DNA of 9,604 bases, taken from positions 1-9,604 of the forward strand of contig JBGOUJ010000274.1 of assembly GCA_041477005.1 (NCBI GenBank), written 5' to 3'. The notes beneath the pieces are model-generated. The model ran no database searches and had not been told where the DNA came from. It worked only from the letters and a program-made list of their open reading frames with translations. The translations under genes and the position numbers were made by a program. Source of the stretch: JBGOUJ01 sp041477005 (lineage in GTDB: Bacteria > Acidobacteriota > Terriglobia > Bryobacterales > JACQDG01). Shown piece by piece: positions 1 to 6,987 of the stretch (its first letter is position 1; every line of letters starts with the position of its first letter).

Positions 1-24
1 CCCCCCCGCGCCCCGGCCTCTTCC

Positions 25-64
25 TTTCTCAATTTCTCAATTCCTCCATTTCTCAATTCCTCCC
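25..64. repeat. Period-8 pyrimidine-rich microsatellite
   Basis: TTTCTCAATT occurs exactly at 25-34, 33-42 and 49-58, which are spacings of 8 and 16. The tract reads as five 8-base units (TTTCTCAA, TTTCTCAA, TTCCTCCA, TTTCTCAA, TTCCTCCC). It sits inside a longer C/T tract that starts at position 1 and runs to about 70, just ahead of the first gene. No promoter is recognisable in it. Its function is unknown; it may be slippage-prone intergenic DNA. Confidence 0.7.
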
Positions 65-101
65 TCCTCTCCCGCGCGGGACTTGAAAACGAAGGCTCGG
101 G

Positions 102-1010
102 ATGCTATCAAGGGTAAGCCACGATATGCGACCCCATACGCCCCTCAGCACGCGCCTGGACCGCCGGCAGTTCCTCCGGCAGGCGACGGTGGCGTTTGCG
201 GCGGCGGATGGCTTGCGCGGCGCGGAGGCACCGGTGATTGTCGAAAACAAAAAGGGAAACTTTCGCTTCTTGCGCGGCATCGCGCCCTACTCTTCCGGCG
301 CCGTGGCGGCCCCGGGTTACGAGGTCGTGCATGTAACGCTCAGCCCCGCGCCGCCCTATCGCCAGGGGTTCCAAGCCATCGACCGGCGCCTTAAGCAGAA
401 GGCCCGCCCGCCGCAGGCGCTCTGCGGCGTCGAGCTGCGCTCGCCCCGGCCGTTCACTTTCGCCGGGTTCAACGAGTTCAACGCGGGTTATATCAAGGAG
501 CTGGAGCAGCGCGGCCTGCCGGTCGAGGGCCTGAACTCCGTGGCGCGGACCAACGTGATCCCCGAGGTCGGCCCGCCCTCGGAAGTCCTCCTCTATGGGT
601 TCTGCTACACCGCGCCGGCCGTCGCGCCTGGCGCGGGTCCGCCATCCGCCGCCGCGCCGCCGACCTTCGTCGTCGCCGGGGCCGGGGAACTCACCGGCGA
701 GCGGCTCGATGCCCGCGACATCATCCGCCACGGCGACGTCTCGCCCGCCGGCATGCGCGAAAAAGCCACTTACGTGCTCGGTCTGATGGAGCAGCGCATC
801 CGCGGATTGGGCGTCGAGTGGGCGTACGCCACCGCCGTCGAAGTCTACACGGCGCAAGACCTCTTTCCCTTGATGCGGGATTTGCTGCTCCCGCGCCTCG
901 GCCCAGCCGGGATCCACGGCGTCCGCTGGCACTTCGCGCGCCCTCCTATCGAGGGTCTCGAATTCGAAATGGACCTGCGAGGCTGCCGGCGGGAAATAGT
1001 CGTAAATTAG
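102..1010 (+). CDS. Tat-exported protein with two Rid (YjgF)-like domains
   Basis: This 302-residue protein has a twin-arginine export signal near the N-terminus (DRRQFLRQ at residues 20-27, then an Ala-rich stretch ending near AEA), so it probably acts in the periplasm. Residues about 187-293 follow the Rid layout: a helix-forming GMREKATYVLGLMEQRIRGLG, then VEVYTAQDLFPL, then FARPP-EGLEFEMDL. The last resembles the Rid ARLP-----EIEA segment, and R280 sits where Rid proteins carry their substrate-carboxylate Arg. Residues about 56-169 show a looser version of the same layout (FQAIDRRL, FNEFNAGY, ARTNVIP, PPSEVLLYGFCY), suggesting a tandem duplication. Classical Rid proteins are about 130-residue cytosolic enamine/imine deaminases; activity here is inferred only. 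ATG 102 follows GAAGG by six bases, but ATG 126 is an equally possible start. The downstream oxidoreductase gene begins 18 bases after the stop, which suggests an operon. Confidence 0.7.
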   Translation: MLSRVSHDMRPHTPLSTRLDRRQFLRQATVAFAAADGLRGAEAPVIVENKKGNFRFLRGIAPYSSGAVAAPGYEVVHVTLSPAPPYRQGFQAIDRRLKQKARPPQALCGVELRSPRPFTFAGFNEFNAGYIKELEQRGLPVEGLNSVARTNVIPEVGPPSEVLLYGFCYTAPAVAPGAGPPSAAAPPTFVVAGAGELTGERLDARDIIRHGDVSPAGMREKATYVLGLMEQRIRGLGVEWAYATAVEVYTAQDLFPLMRDLLLPRLGPAGIHGVRWHFARPPIEGLEFEMDLRGCRREIVVN

Positions 1011-1028
1011 AAAAAGGATGCCGCGAAA

Positions 1029-2381
1029 ATGAGCGCTATTATCTCTTCACGACGGGAATTTCTGGGGCGCGCCGCGGCCGGCGTATCCACCCTTTCGCTG
1101 GCCGAGCGGCTGGCCGCCAAGGCCGCTCGCCCGGCCCATTCCCGCGTCATCGGAGCCAACGGCCGCGTCAATTTCGGCATCGTCGGCGCCGGCGGAATGG
1201 GCTTCGGCCACGTGCGCCAACTGGTGAAGCGCGGCCAGGAACAAGGCGACGCCCAGATCGTCGCCGTCAGCGACATCTACACCAGGCGCAAGAAGCGGGC
1301 GCAAGATTACGCCAAGCTGGCCGAAAAGGATATCCACCACGACTACCGCGACCTGCTCGCCCGCTCCGACGTTGACGCGGTCCTCATCGCCACGCCCGAC
1401 CACTGGCACGCCCGCATGGCCCTCGACGCCCTGCACGCCGGCAAGGACGTCTACCTCCAAAAGCCCATGACCTACACGATCGACGAGGCCCGCGAGGTCG
1501 CCGCCGTCGTCGCGCGAACCCAGCGTGTCCTCCAGGTCGGCAGCCAGTATACTTCTGACCTGCGCTACCACCGGGCCAAGGAAGTGATCGCCAAGGGCTG
1601 GATCGGCGCCCCGCTCTGGGCGCAGGGCACCTACACGCGCAACTCCATCTACGGCGAATGGAACTACCACATCGACGACGAGGGGACCGAGGAAAACATC
1701 GACTGGAAGGCCTTCCTCGGCTCAGCCTCCAAGCGCCCCTTCAGTCAGGACCGCTACTTCCGCTGGCGCAAATACTGGGACTACTCCGGCGGCATCGCCA
1801 CGGACCTCTTCTATCACAAGCTGTCGCCCCTGTTGCTGGCCCTCGGTCCGCAATTCCCGGTGCGCGTCACCGCCAACGGCGGCATCTACGTGCAGAAGGA
1901 CCGCGAGGTCCCCGACACCTACGCCACCACGGTCGAGTACGAGGATTTCTACGTGGTGATGTCGTCCTCGATGGCCTCAGCCGCCGGCGACGAGGGTCTG
2001 GCCGACAGGATCTACGGCCACGAGGCCTCCATCCGGTTCGAGGCCGAGCACATCCTGGTGACCCCCGAGCGCCAGTTCCGCAAGAAGTTCGCCGACTCCA
2101 CCGGCCAGCCGGAGCTGAAGATCGAGGTGGGCAAGCAAAACATCGGCGAGGCGCACATGGACAACTTCCTGGCCTCGGTCCGCTCGCGGGAAAAGCCGGC
2201 CTTCGACGCCGCCTTCGGCTATCGCGTGATGACCGCCATCCGGCTCGGCGTCGACGCTTATCGCCAGAATAAGATGATGGCCTTCGACCCGAAGACCGAG
2301 AAGGTCACCCGTACGGCTCCCCGGCGTCCCGCCTACGAAGGCACGGGCAAGAACGTCCAGGAGCCCCCGGGCGAAGCCTGA
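1029..2381 (+). CDS. Tat-exported Gfo/Idh/MocA family oxidoreductase
   Basis: This 450-residue protein is probably an NAD(P)-dependent oxidoreductase acting on a sugar or a related polyol in the periplasm. A twin-arginine motif (SRREFLGR, residues 7-14) is followed by an Ala-rich signal. The Rossmann dinucleotide-binding loop GIVGAGGMG is at residues 50-58. ATPDHWH at 121-127 and LQKP at 143-146 match the conserved 'xTPxxxH' and '(E/Q)KP' elements of the family, the latter carrying the catalytic Lys. DYSGGIATDLFYHK matches the C-terminal substrate-domain segment common in exported members. The length is normal for Tat-type members (about 430-460). AAGGA lies about ten bases before ATG 1029. 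The gene lies 18 bases after the Rid-like gene and is probably co-transcribed with it. Tat export fits a protein that folds around its nucleotide cofactor before secretion. The substrate cannot be read from sequence. Confidence 0.93.
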   Translation: MSAIISSRREFLGRAAAGVSTLSLAERLAAKAARPAHSRVIGANGRVNFGIVGAGGMGFGHVRQLVKRGQEQGDAQIVAVSDIYTRRKKRAQDYAKLAEKDIHHDYRDLLARSDVDAVLIATPDHWHARMALDALHAGKDVYLQKPMTYTIDEAREVAAVVARTQRVLQVGSQYTSDLRYHRAKEVIAKGWIGAPLWAQGTYTRNSIYGEWNYHIDDEGTEENIDWKAFLGSASKRPFSQDRYFRWRKYWDYSGGIATDLFYHKLSPLLLALGPQFPVRVTANGGIYVQKDREVPDTYATTVEYEDFYVVMSSSMASAAGDEGLADRIYGHEASIRFEAEHILVTPERQFRKKFADSTGQPELKIEVGKQNIGEAHMDNFLASVRSREKPAFDAAFGYRVMTAIRLGVDAYRQNKMMAFDPKTEKVTRTAPRRPAYEGTGKNVQEPPGEA

Positions 2382-2388
2382 GCCGCCG

Positions 2389-2738
2389 GGGTTCCACCCG
2401 TCCGAGCCCGAGCCGCGCCGGGCCAGGCTGGCGCCGCCCGTCAGGGTTCCACCCGTCCGAGCCCGAGCCGCCGGTCCAGGCTGGCGCCGCTCGTCAGGGT
2501 TCCACCCGTCAAGCCCGAGCCGCCGGTCCAGGCTGGCGCCGCCCGTCAGGGTTCCACCCGTCCAAGCCCGAGCCGCCGGTCCAGGCTGGCGCCGCTCGTC
2601 AGGGTTCCACCAGTCCGAGCCCGAGCCGCCAGTCAGGCTGGCGCCGCTCGTCAGGGTTTCACCAGTCCGAGCCCGAGCCGCCGGTCAGGCTGGCACCGCC
2701 GGTCAGGGTTCCACCCGTCCGAGCCCGAGCCGGGCCGG
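2389..2738. repeat. Minisatellite: 52-55 bp unit, six full copies and one partial
   Basis: Units begin with GGGTTYCACC at 2389, 2444, 2497, 2549, 2602, 2654 and 2706, giving lengths of 55, 53, 52, 53, 52 and 52 plus a partial seventh. Each contains GTCCGAGCCCGAGCC (with small variants) and CAGGCTGGCGCCGC; the GGCGCC core is palindromic. GGGT-TCC-ACCC can form a small stem, and the units changed to ACCAG still keep GGT/ACC. The period is not a multiple of three and no open frame spans the array, so it is non-coding. It lies between the 3' ends of two convergent genes. There are no spacers between units, so it is not CRISPR. The remaining 2739-2821 contains nothing I recognise, and no clear terminator is visible for either gene. 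Confidence 0.93.
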
Positions 2739-2821
2739 CGAGCGGCAAACTCCTCCCCGCGGCTCCCGAGCGCCCCAGCCGTCAGTGCGTGGCGGGCGCC
2801 CAGGAAGTCGTGGGAAGGTTC

Positions 2822-5809
2822 TCACTTACTCAAAGGATCGTTGTACTGAACCTGAGCAATCGCCGTGGCGCGGGCCTCCGCGCCGGCCCTCACCGTCAAC
2901 TGGAAGGTGTAGGTCCCGGTGCCGCTCAGCAACTGCACTGTCGGCGTGGCCGTATCCCAGCCAGTGATGTTGGCCCTTCGACTCCCCAGTACCGTCCAGG
3001 AGTAAGTGATCGGACCACCATCCGGATCGTACGACTTTGAGCCATTCAGGTGCGCCACCGGATCGCCAACGAGCAGCGGTGGCCCGGCGTCGGCGATCGG
3101 CGGCGGCCTGCGAGTCGCGGGAGCCGCGGTCACCGTCACCGTCACCGACGCGTTCGCCGTAGCCCGCGTGCTCTTGCCGTAAGCCACCATCGAATACGTC
3201 GTCGTCGACGTCGGGTTCACCGTCACCGAGCCGTTCACCGGCACCGTGCCCACGGTGCTGATGACCACCTGCGTGGCGTTCTCCGTCGTCCAGCTCAGCT
3301 TCACCGGATCGCCCGGCTTCGAGATCGACGACGGGGTAGCCGTGAAGCTGAGGATTTTCACGGGCAGGACCACCGCCACCATGACCGTCGCCGTCACCTG
3401 ACCCCGCGCGTTGCTGGCTGTCAGGGTGTAGGTGGTGTCGGTCGTCGGACTGACAACGGCGGTTCCCGTCGCCTGCACCGTGCCGATGCCGCTGATGCTG
3501 ATGTTGGTCGCGTTCACCACCTGCCAGGCCAGCGTGGCCTGCCCGCCGGACAGGGTCTGTCTCGGCGTAGCGGTGAAGCGGATGATGCGCGGCACCTGCA
3601 GCGGCCCCACCGTGACCGTCACCGTGGCGTTCACCGACCCGAAGCGGTTCTGCGCGGTGAGCGTGTAGGTCGTGGTCTGGGTCGGCGAAACCGAAGACGT
3701 GCCGTTCGCCTGAACCGTGCCGATCCCGCTGATCGTGACCTGATCCGCGTTCTCGGTCTGCCACGCGAGCGTAGAGGCTTGGCCCGACGCGATGTTGGTC
3801 GGGGTGGCCTGGAAGCTCAGAATGCGGGCGGCCGGCCGGTTGACCGTCACCGTGACGGTCTGGTTGACCTCGCCGTTGCTGTTAGTGGCGGTCAGCTTGT
3901 AGATCGTGGTTGCCGTCGGCGCGACCGTTGCGGTTCCGGCCTTCGGGTCCACCTTGCCCACGTCGGGCGTGATGGTCACCTGATCGGCATTTTGGACCTG
4001 CCAGTTGAGCGTCGAGGTCTGGCCCGCGTTGATCAGCGGCGGGTTGGCCGCGAACTGCACGACCAGCGGCATCACCGCCGTGGTCGTGACCACCGTCGCC
4101 TTGGCCGTGCCCACCCCGCCGTGGTCGTCCTTCACCGTGAGTTGGAAGATGTAGGTGGTGCCGTCGGCCGCCGCGAAGGTGGTCCTGGCGCTGGTGGCGT
4201 TGGAAAGCGTAACGGCCGGCCCCAAGATCTGGGTCCACTGGAACGTGATTGGGTCGCCGTCCGGATCGAAGGAGCGCGATCCGTCGAGCGCAATCGTGCC
4301 CGACTTGACGCCGACCTGGTCCGGACCGGCGTCGGCCACCGGCGGGTCGTTGCCGTTGCGGACCTGCCGGGTCAACACTTCGTAGCGCAACCTTGGGATG
4401 TCCACCGGCACCGGGTGTTTCAGCTCCGCGAACTCCTTCGGCCGGATCCAGTGGCCGAGCTGCAGCCCGAAGACCACGCGGCCGTTGTTGTTCTTGCCGA
4501 CCAGCGTCTCGTTCAGGCCCGCTTCTACCGTGAAGGCCCACAGCGAGTTGATCGGCTGGACGAACCGCACCGTCCCGCCCGGCTTGTTTTCGCCGCCGCG
4601 GCTGAACAGCGCCCCCAGATTGCCCTCCACATAGGAGTTGCCGAACAGGGCCACCTGTGTGCTGGCGCCGACCTGGTCGACCGCCCGCAGATAGGTTTCC
4701 TGGATGTTGTGGCCGCTGATCGCCGTGCGGTTGACCACCGCGCCGTCCATGAACGCCTTAGTACCGAAGAAGCCGAGGCGGCCCCGGTGGAAGATGTAAT
4801 CGAGCGTGAAAGCGCCTTGACCCAGCGTACCGCCCTGCTGGAAGTCGCGGATATTTACGTGCTTAAAGCTCGAAAACAGGCCCGCCTGGACGCTCTTGTA
4901 ACGGTTGACCAGGCCGAAGTCGAATTGCCCTTCCTGCCGGTCATGATAGTACAAGTACTCGCCCTCCGCCTGGAACGCCAGATGGTCGTTGAAGGGCGTG
5001 AAGAAGCGCCCCTTGCCGGTGAAGCTGGCGTTGCCGTTGTTGGTGTCCGGTCCGACATTCACCCCGAGCAGCGAGAACTTCTTGGTCTTGCCGGCGTCCA
5101 CGGCCTTGGCGGCCGCGGCGCTGGCGACCTCTTCCACTTCCTTCTTGTCCAGAGGCCTTGGCGCCGGCGCCTGCGGCGCCATCGGCGTCGGGGGAGCGAC
5201 CGGTTGCGGCGCCTTCAACCCTGCCACCTGGTTTTTCAGGTCGTCATTCTCGCGCTTGAGGTCGCGCAACATGGCCATGATGTCGTCGAGCTTTTTCAGG
5301 ATCTGGTTGCAGCAATCGTCGGCCATCTTGGATGGCTCCATGGCCTTAATCGCCGAGCCTACGCCGCCGGCGCTGACCTGGCGGCCTTGTCCATCCGTCA
5401 CCGTCAGCACCACGCGCCGGTTCATGAAGCGGCCTTCGGCCGTGCGGTTATCGACCTCGGGGTTGGCCTTGCCGCGTCCCGACGCCTCGATCTGGTTCGG
5501 CCGCGCGCCGTACTTGATCAGAAAATCCCGCACCATCTCGGATCGAGCCAGAGCCAAGCGGTTGTTGTAGGTGTCCGAGCCCACGAAGTCCGTGTGGCCC
5601 TCGACCTTGACCTTATAGTCCGGATGCGCTTGCAGCAGTTCCGCCAGGCGCAGCAGGCTGGGATAACCGTCGGAGAGGACCGCGGAATTGAACTCGAAGT
5701 TGATCTCCTCCCAATCATCCTTCGTGACCCTGGTGTTCAGCCCCTGCGATAACAGGCAGGTGGAAAGACTGAACAACAGAGTAATAGAGAGCAAGCAGGC
5801 TCGACGCAT
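2822..5809 (-). CDS. OmpA-domain outer-membrane protein with beta-barrel, PKD and Ig-like modules
   Basis: Read from the ATG at 5809, the protein has 995 residues. MRRACLLSITLLFSLSTCLLSQ is a Sec signal peptide. Residues about 35-137 are an OmpA-type peptidoglycan-binding domain (VEGHTDFVGSDTYNNRL, GRGKANP, AEGRFMNRR); D74 and R89 match the Asp/Arg pair that holds diaminopimelate. A coiled coil follows (about 161-199, LKKLDDIMAMLRDLKRENDDLK), then a Pro/Ala linker. Residues about 244-462, rich in alternating aromatic and polar residues, look like a beta-barrel. Next come a PKD domain (487-575, PPVADAGPDQ ... DGSRSFDPDGDPIT), four Ig-like repeats (about 581-894) and a second PKD (901-991). The protein probably links the outer membrane to the cell wall and presents adhesive or structural modules. 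Domain order is unusual, since OmpA domains normally follow the barrel. The start is fixed by the signal peptide and by AAAGGGGAAG about eight bases upstream; an in-frame ATG at 5863 would put charged residues ahead of the signal. Confidence 0.92.
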   Translation of the reverse strand: MRRACLLSITLLFSLSTCLLSQGLNTRVTKDDWEEINFEFNSAVLSDGYPSLLRLAELLQAHPDYKVKVEGHTDFVGSDTYNNRLALARSEMVRDFLIKYGARPNQIEASGRGKANPEVDNRTAEGRFMNRRVVLTVTDGQGRQVSAGGVGSAIKAMEPSKMADDCCNQILKKLDDIMAMLRDLKRENDDLKNQVAGLKAPQPVAPPTPMAPQAPAPRPLDKKEVEEVASAAAAKAVDAGKTKKFSLLGVNVGPDTNNGNASFTGKGRFFTPFNDHLAFQAEGEYLYYHDRQEGQFDFGLVNRYKSVQAGLFSSFKHVNIRDFQQGGTLGQGAFTLDYIFHRGRLGFFGTKAFMDGAVVNRTAISGHNIQETYLRAVDQVGASTQVALFGNSYVEGNLGALFSRGGENKPGGTVRFVQPINSLWAFTVEAGLNETLVGKNNNGRVVFGLQLGHWIRPKEFAELKHPVPVDIPRLRYEVLTRQVRNGNDPPVADAGPDQVGVKSGTIALDGSRSFDPDGDPITFQWTQILGPAVTLSNATSARTTFAAADGTTYIFQLTVKDDHGGVGTAKATVVTTTAVMPLVVQFAANPPLINAGQTSTLNWQVQNADQVTITPDVGKVDPKAGTATVAPTATTIYKLTATNSNGEVNQTVTVTVNRPAARILSFQATPTNIASGQASTLAWQTENADQVTISGIGTVQANGTSSVSPTQTTTYTLTAQNRFGSVNATVTVTVGPLQVPRIIRFTATPRQTLSGGQATLAWQVVNATNISISGIGTVQATGTAVVSPTTDTTYTLTASNARGQVTATVMVAVVLPVKILSFTATPSSISKPGDPVKLSWTTENATQVVISTVGTVPVNGSVTVNPTSTTTYSMVAYGKSTRATANASVTVTVTAAPATRRPPPIADAGPPLLVGDPVAHLNGSKSYDPDGGPITYSWTVLGSRRANITGWDTATPTVQLLSGTGTYTFQLTVRAGAEARATAIAQVQYNDPLSK
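3128..4069 (-). repeat. Four tandem Ig-like modules within the OmpA-PKD protein
   Basis: These are protein-level repeats of 77-81 residues, starting near residues 582, 663, 742 and 819 of the 995-residue protein. Each runs: (V/I)-x-F-x-A-x-P near the start, then a (S/A)TLxW core (KLSW in the fourth), then N-A-(D/T)-Q/N-(V/I)-x-I, then G-x-V near the middle, then TTxY-(T/K/S)-(L/M)-x-A, ending in VTVTV-like strands. The modules are clearly homologous but well diverged at DNA level, so the duplication is old. The second and third are closest to each other (both carry SGIGTVQA). They resemble bacterial Ig-like stalk domains that extend surface proteins. A PKD domain flanks the array on each side. 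Confidence 0.88.
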
Positions 5810-6017
5810 GGATTTCTTCCCCTTTCGGCTGGCCCTTAAGGGCCGGAGCAATCGTGTCTCCAAGTACAGCAGCGCGGTCCCTAAGAACGACTTCGGGTGA
5901 AAAAGAGACCCGCTTATGCCAAAAACTCGTGTAAAAACTACCAGGTCTGCCGCGACAGGAGGCCCGAAACCACAAGAATCGCATCACTTTTTGCATTTGG
6001 CAACAAACAGGCAAGGG
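5810..6017 (-). promoter_or_regulatory. Leader region of the OmpA-PKD gene, conserved in a second copy
   Basis: This stretch lies directly upstream of the start codon and is matched over its whole length by 9092-9295. Shared blocks include CCAAAT, GATTCTTGT, GGTAGTT, TTGGCATA and GGCCAG-CGAAAGG-GA (minus-strand sense). Stop codons appear in the copy when the leader is read as protein, so the conservation is not coding. It probably holds the promoter and a 5' untranslated region. A TTGCCA-17-GATTCT pair at the far end is a weak promoter candidate that I would not rely on. Confidence 0.6.
5812..5844 (-). promoter_or_regulatory. Hairpin next to the ribosome binding site of the OmpA-PKD gene
   Basis: GGCCCTTAAGGGCC (5831-5844) is a perfect 14-base palindrome able to fold as a five-pair stem with a four-base loop. 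It is followed on the minus strand by AGCCGAAAGGGGAAG, the ribosome binding site of the start at 5809. The second copy keeps the same arrangement with different stem/loop bases (GGCCTCTATGGCC at 9110-9122, minus-strand sense, then AGTCGAAAGGAGAA), which suggests the structure matters. It could modulate translation or protect the 5' end of the message. Confidence 0.55.
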
Positions 6018-6087
6018 GAAGGTCCTACGACCGGCGGACCAGCGCCATAAGCCCACGGAGTACGACCGGCGAGGGCGAATCGAACCT

Positions 6088-6276
6088 GTGGCGTCGGCGT
6101 GGCTGCTGTTGGGCGCGGTGACCCTTTCTGCCGCACCCGTCGGCGTCGAGCTTAACCCGAGGCTCGGCTGCAAAAAAGCGCGTTCCCTGCGGAATCTCCG
6201 AGGGTACGGGCCAGAAGCTGGAGGCGCAGACCGGAGAAGCTCTGCGAGGCGACGGCGGTTCTGTTCACAGGCCTAA
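6088..6276 (+). other. Possible decayed or unrecognised small exported protein
   Basis: A GTG at 6088 opens a 62-codon frame whose first 16 residues (ASAWLLLGAVTLSAAP) look like a signal peptide with an Ala-x-Ala-type cleavage site, followed by VGVELNPRLGCKK. After that the residues become Arg-rich and unconvincing, whereas the neighbouring frame reads more protein-like (VPCGISEGTGQKLEAQTGEA) to a TGA near 6293. A frameshifted remnant is one reading; chance is another. I recognise no family. It lies just upstream of the 6344 gene. No other gene is visible in 6018-6343. Confidence 0.22.
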
Positions 6277-6343
6277 TTGGATCGGCCGGTGACTATTGGT
6301 GAGTCGGCCGCCGACTCGTCTGCTGGAGGGAGGAGGAAACGCA

Positions 6344-6856
6344 GTGGATAGGAATACCATAGACAGGGTGTTGGCCGTGGCACTGGTAATCGCAGGCTCT
6401 GTGGTTGTGATGCAAGGCGGGCGAAGGACGGCCCATCGATCGGCAACGACGCCTCCGCGAGCGAGCATCGTTGCGCCGGTGACGCTGCCCGAAGGGACGC
6501 CCCTCACGGTGCGGACCACCGGCGAGCCGCGGGAGGGTCGCACCTTCGTGGCTCACCTCGAGGAGCCGTTGGTCAAAGCCGGCCGGGAGATCGCCCCCAA
6601 AGGCGCTGCGGTGGAGGGTCAGGTGGTCGAAACGGATCCGGGCGTGCCCCTCCTGCGACTTACCCGGCTGCTGATCTCGACTGGCCGTGCGGTGTACATT
6701 ACCAGCAGCACTGTCACCCCGGAGGATCTGCCCGGGAACGGCGGAAACCAGGAAAGACTGGTGGCCGCCACGCGGCGGACCGCGGCCGTCATTCCCATCG
6801 CCACGGTTCTCCATTTCGAGTTGCGGACCCCGGTGACGATCTCCGTGCCGAACTAG
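6344..6856 (+). CDS. Small membrane-anchored protein of an acidobacterial envelope family
   Basis: This 170-residue protein has one N-terminal membrane segment (RVLAVALVIAGSVVVM, about residues 8-23), with the rest probably outside the membrane. The core reads VTLPEGTPLTVRTTGE, GRTFVAHLEEPLVKAGREIAPKGAAVEGQVVE and RLTRLLISTGRAVYITSS, ending in PIATVLHFELRTPVTI. I recognise this pattern (LPAGT-L-VRL ... D-F-A-L--P(V/L)-V-G---IPKGA-V-G-VVE ... L-F-L--PVTI) from acidobacterial secreted proteins that usually carry a Gly-rich segment before the last strand; that segment is very short here. No biochemical role is known to me. The start is the GTG at 6344, set by GGAGGGAGGAGG (6325-6336) seven bases upstream. 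The stop codon lies in the left arm of the inverted-repeat element at 6852. Confidence 0.7.
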   Translation: MDRNTIDRVLAVALVIAGSVVVMQGGRRTAHRSATTPPRASIVAPVTLPEGTPLTVRTTGEPREGRTFVAHLEEPLVKAGREIAPKGAAVEGQVVETDPGVPLLRLTRLLISTGRAVYITSSTVTPEDLPGNGGNQERLVAATRRTAAVIPIATVLHFELRTPVTISVPN

Positions 6857-6961
6857 TGCCGTTCCAACTTGTTGCCCCGACGCGCCGAGAGCCGCCCGGG
6901 GCGAAGGCGGCCTGAGTTACCCGACAGCCAGGCAGCCCAAAAAAGTTGGAGTGGCACTAGT
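6852..6961. repeat. 110-bp nested inverted repeat, MITE-like
   Basis: The 19-base ends, ACTAGTGCCGTTCCAACTT (6852-6870) and AAGTTGGAGTGGCACTAGT (6943-6961), are inverted copies with two mismatches. Inside is a second inverted pair, GCCGCC (6891-6896) and GGCGGC (6906-6911), with a nine-base loop. There is no coding capacity. The outermost ACTAGT is itself palindromic, so it could be a duplicated target (CTAG or TAG) rather than part of the arms. It overlaps the stop codon of the 6344 gene and ends 27 bases before the next start, so it may also act as a terminator for the upstream gene. Mobility is inferred from structure only. Confidence 0.7.
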
Positions 6962-6987
6962 CCGTTACGGAGTAAAATGGGTCTCGT

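Noticed and set aside
108..932. A 274-codon minus-strand open frame
   Set aside because: It is antisense to the Rid-like gene, with Arg/Gly/Asp-rich composition typical of GC-rich shadows.
2389..2738. CRISPR-like array
   Set aside because: The whole unit repeats head to tail with no unique spacers, the units vary in length, and no cas genes are nearby.
2382..2821. Rho-independent terminators for the convergent genes
   Set aside because: I found no GC stem followed by a T-run on either strand; only the repeat-internal mini-stems are present.
3050..5752. A 900-codon plus-strand open frame
   Set aside because: It is antisense to the OmpA-PKD gene, has low-complexity Arg/His/Gly-rich content with no recognisable domain, and is explained by high GC and the codon use of the real gene.
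5715..6173. A 152-codon minus-strand frame covering the OmpA leader
   Set aside because: It overlaps the well-supported start of the OmpA-PKD gene in another frame, and the matching copy at 9029-9295 has stops in the equivalent frame.
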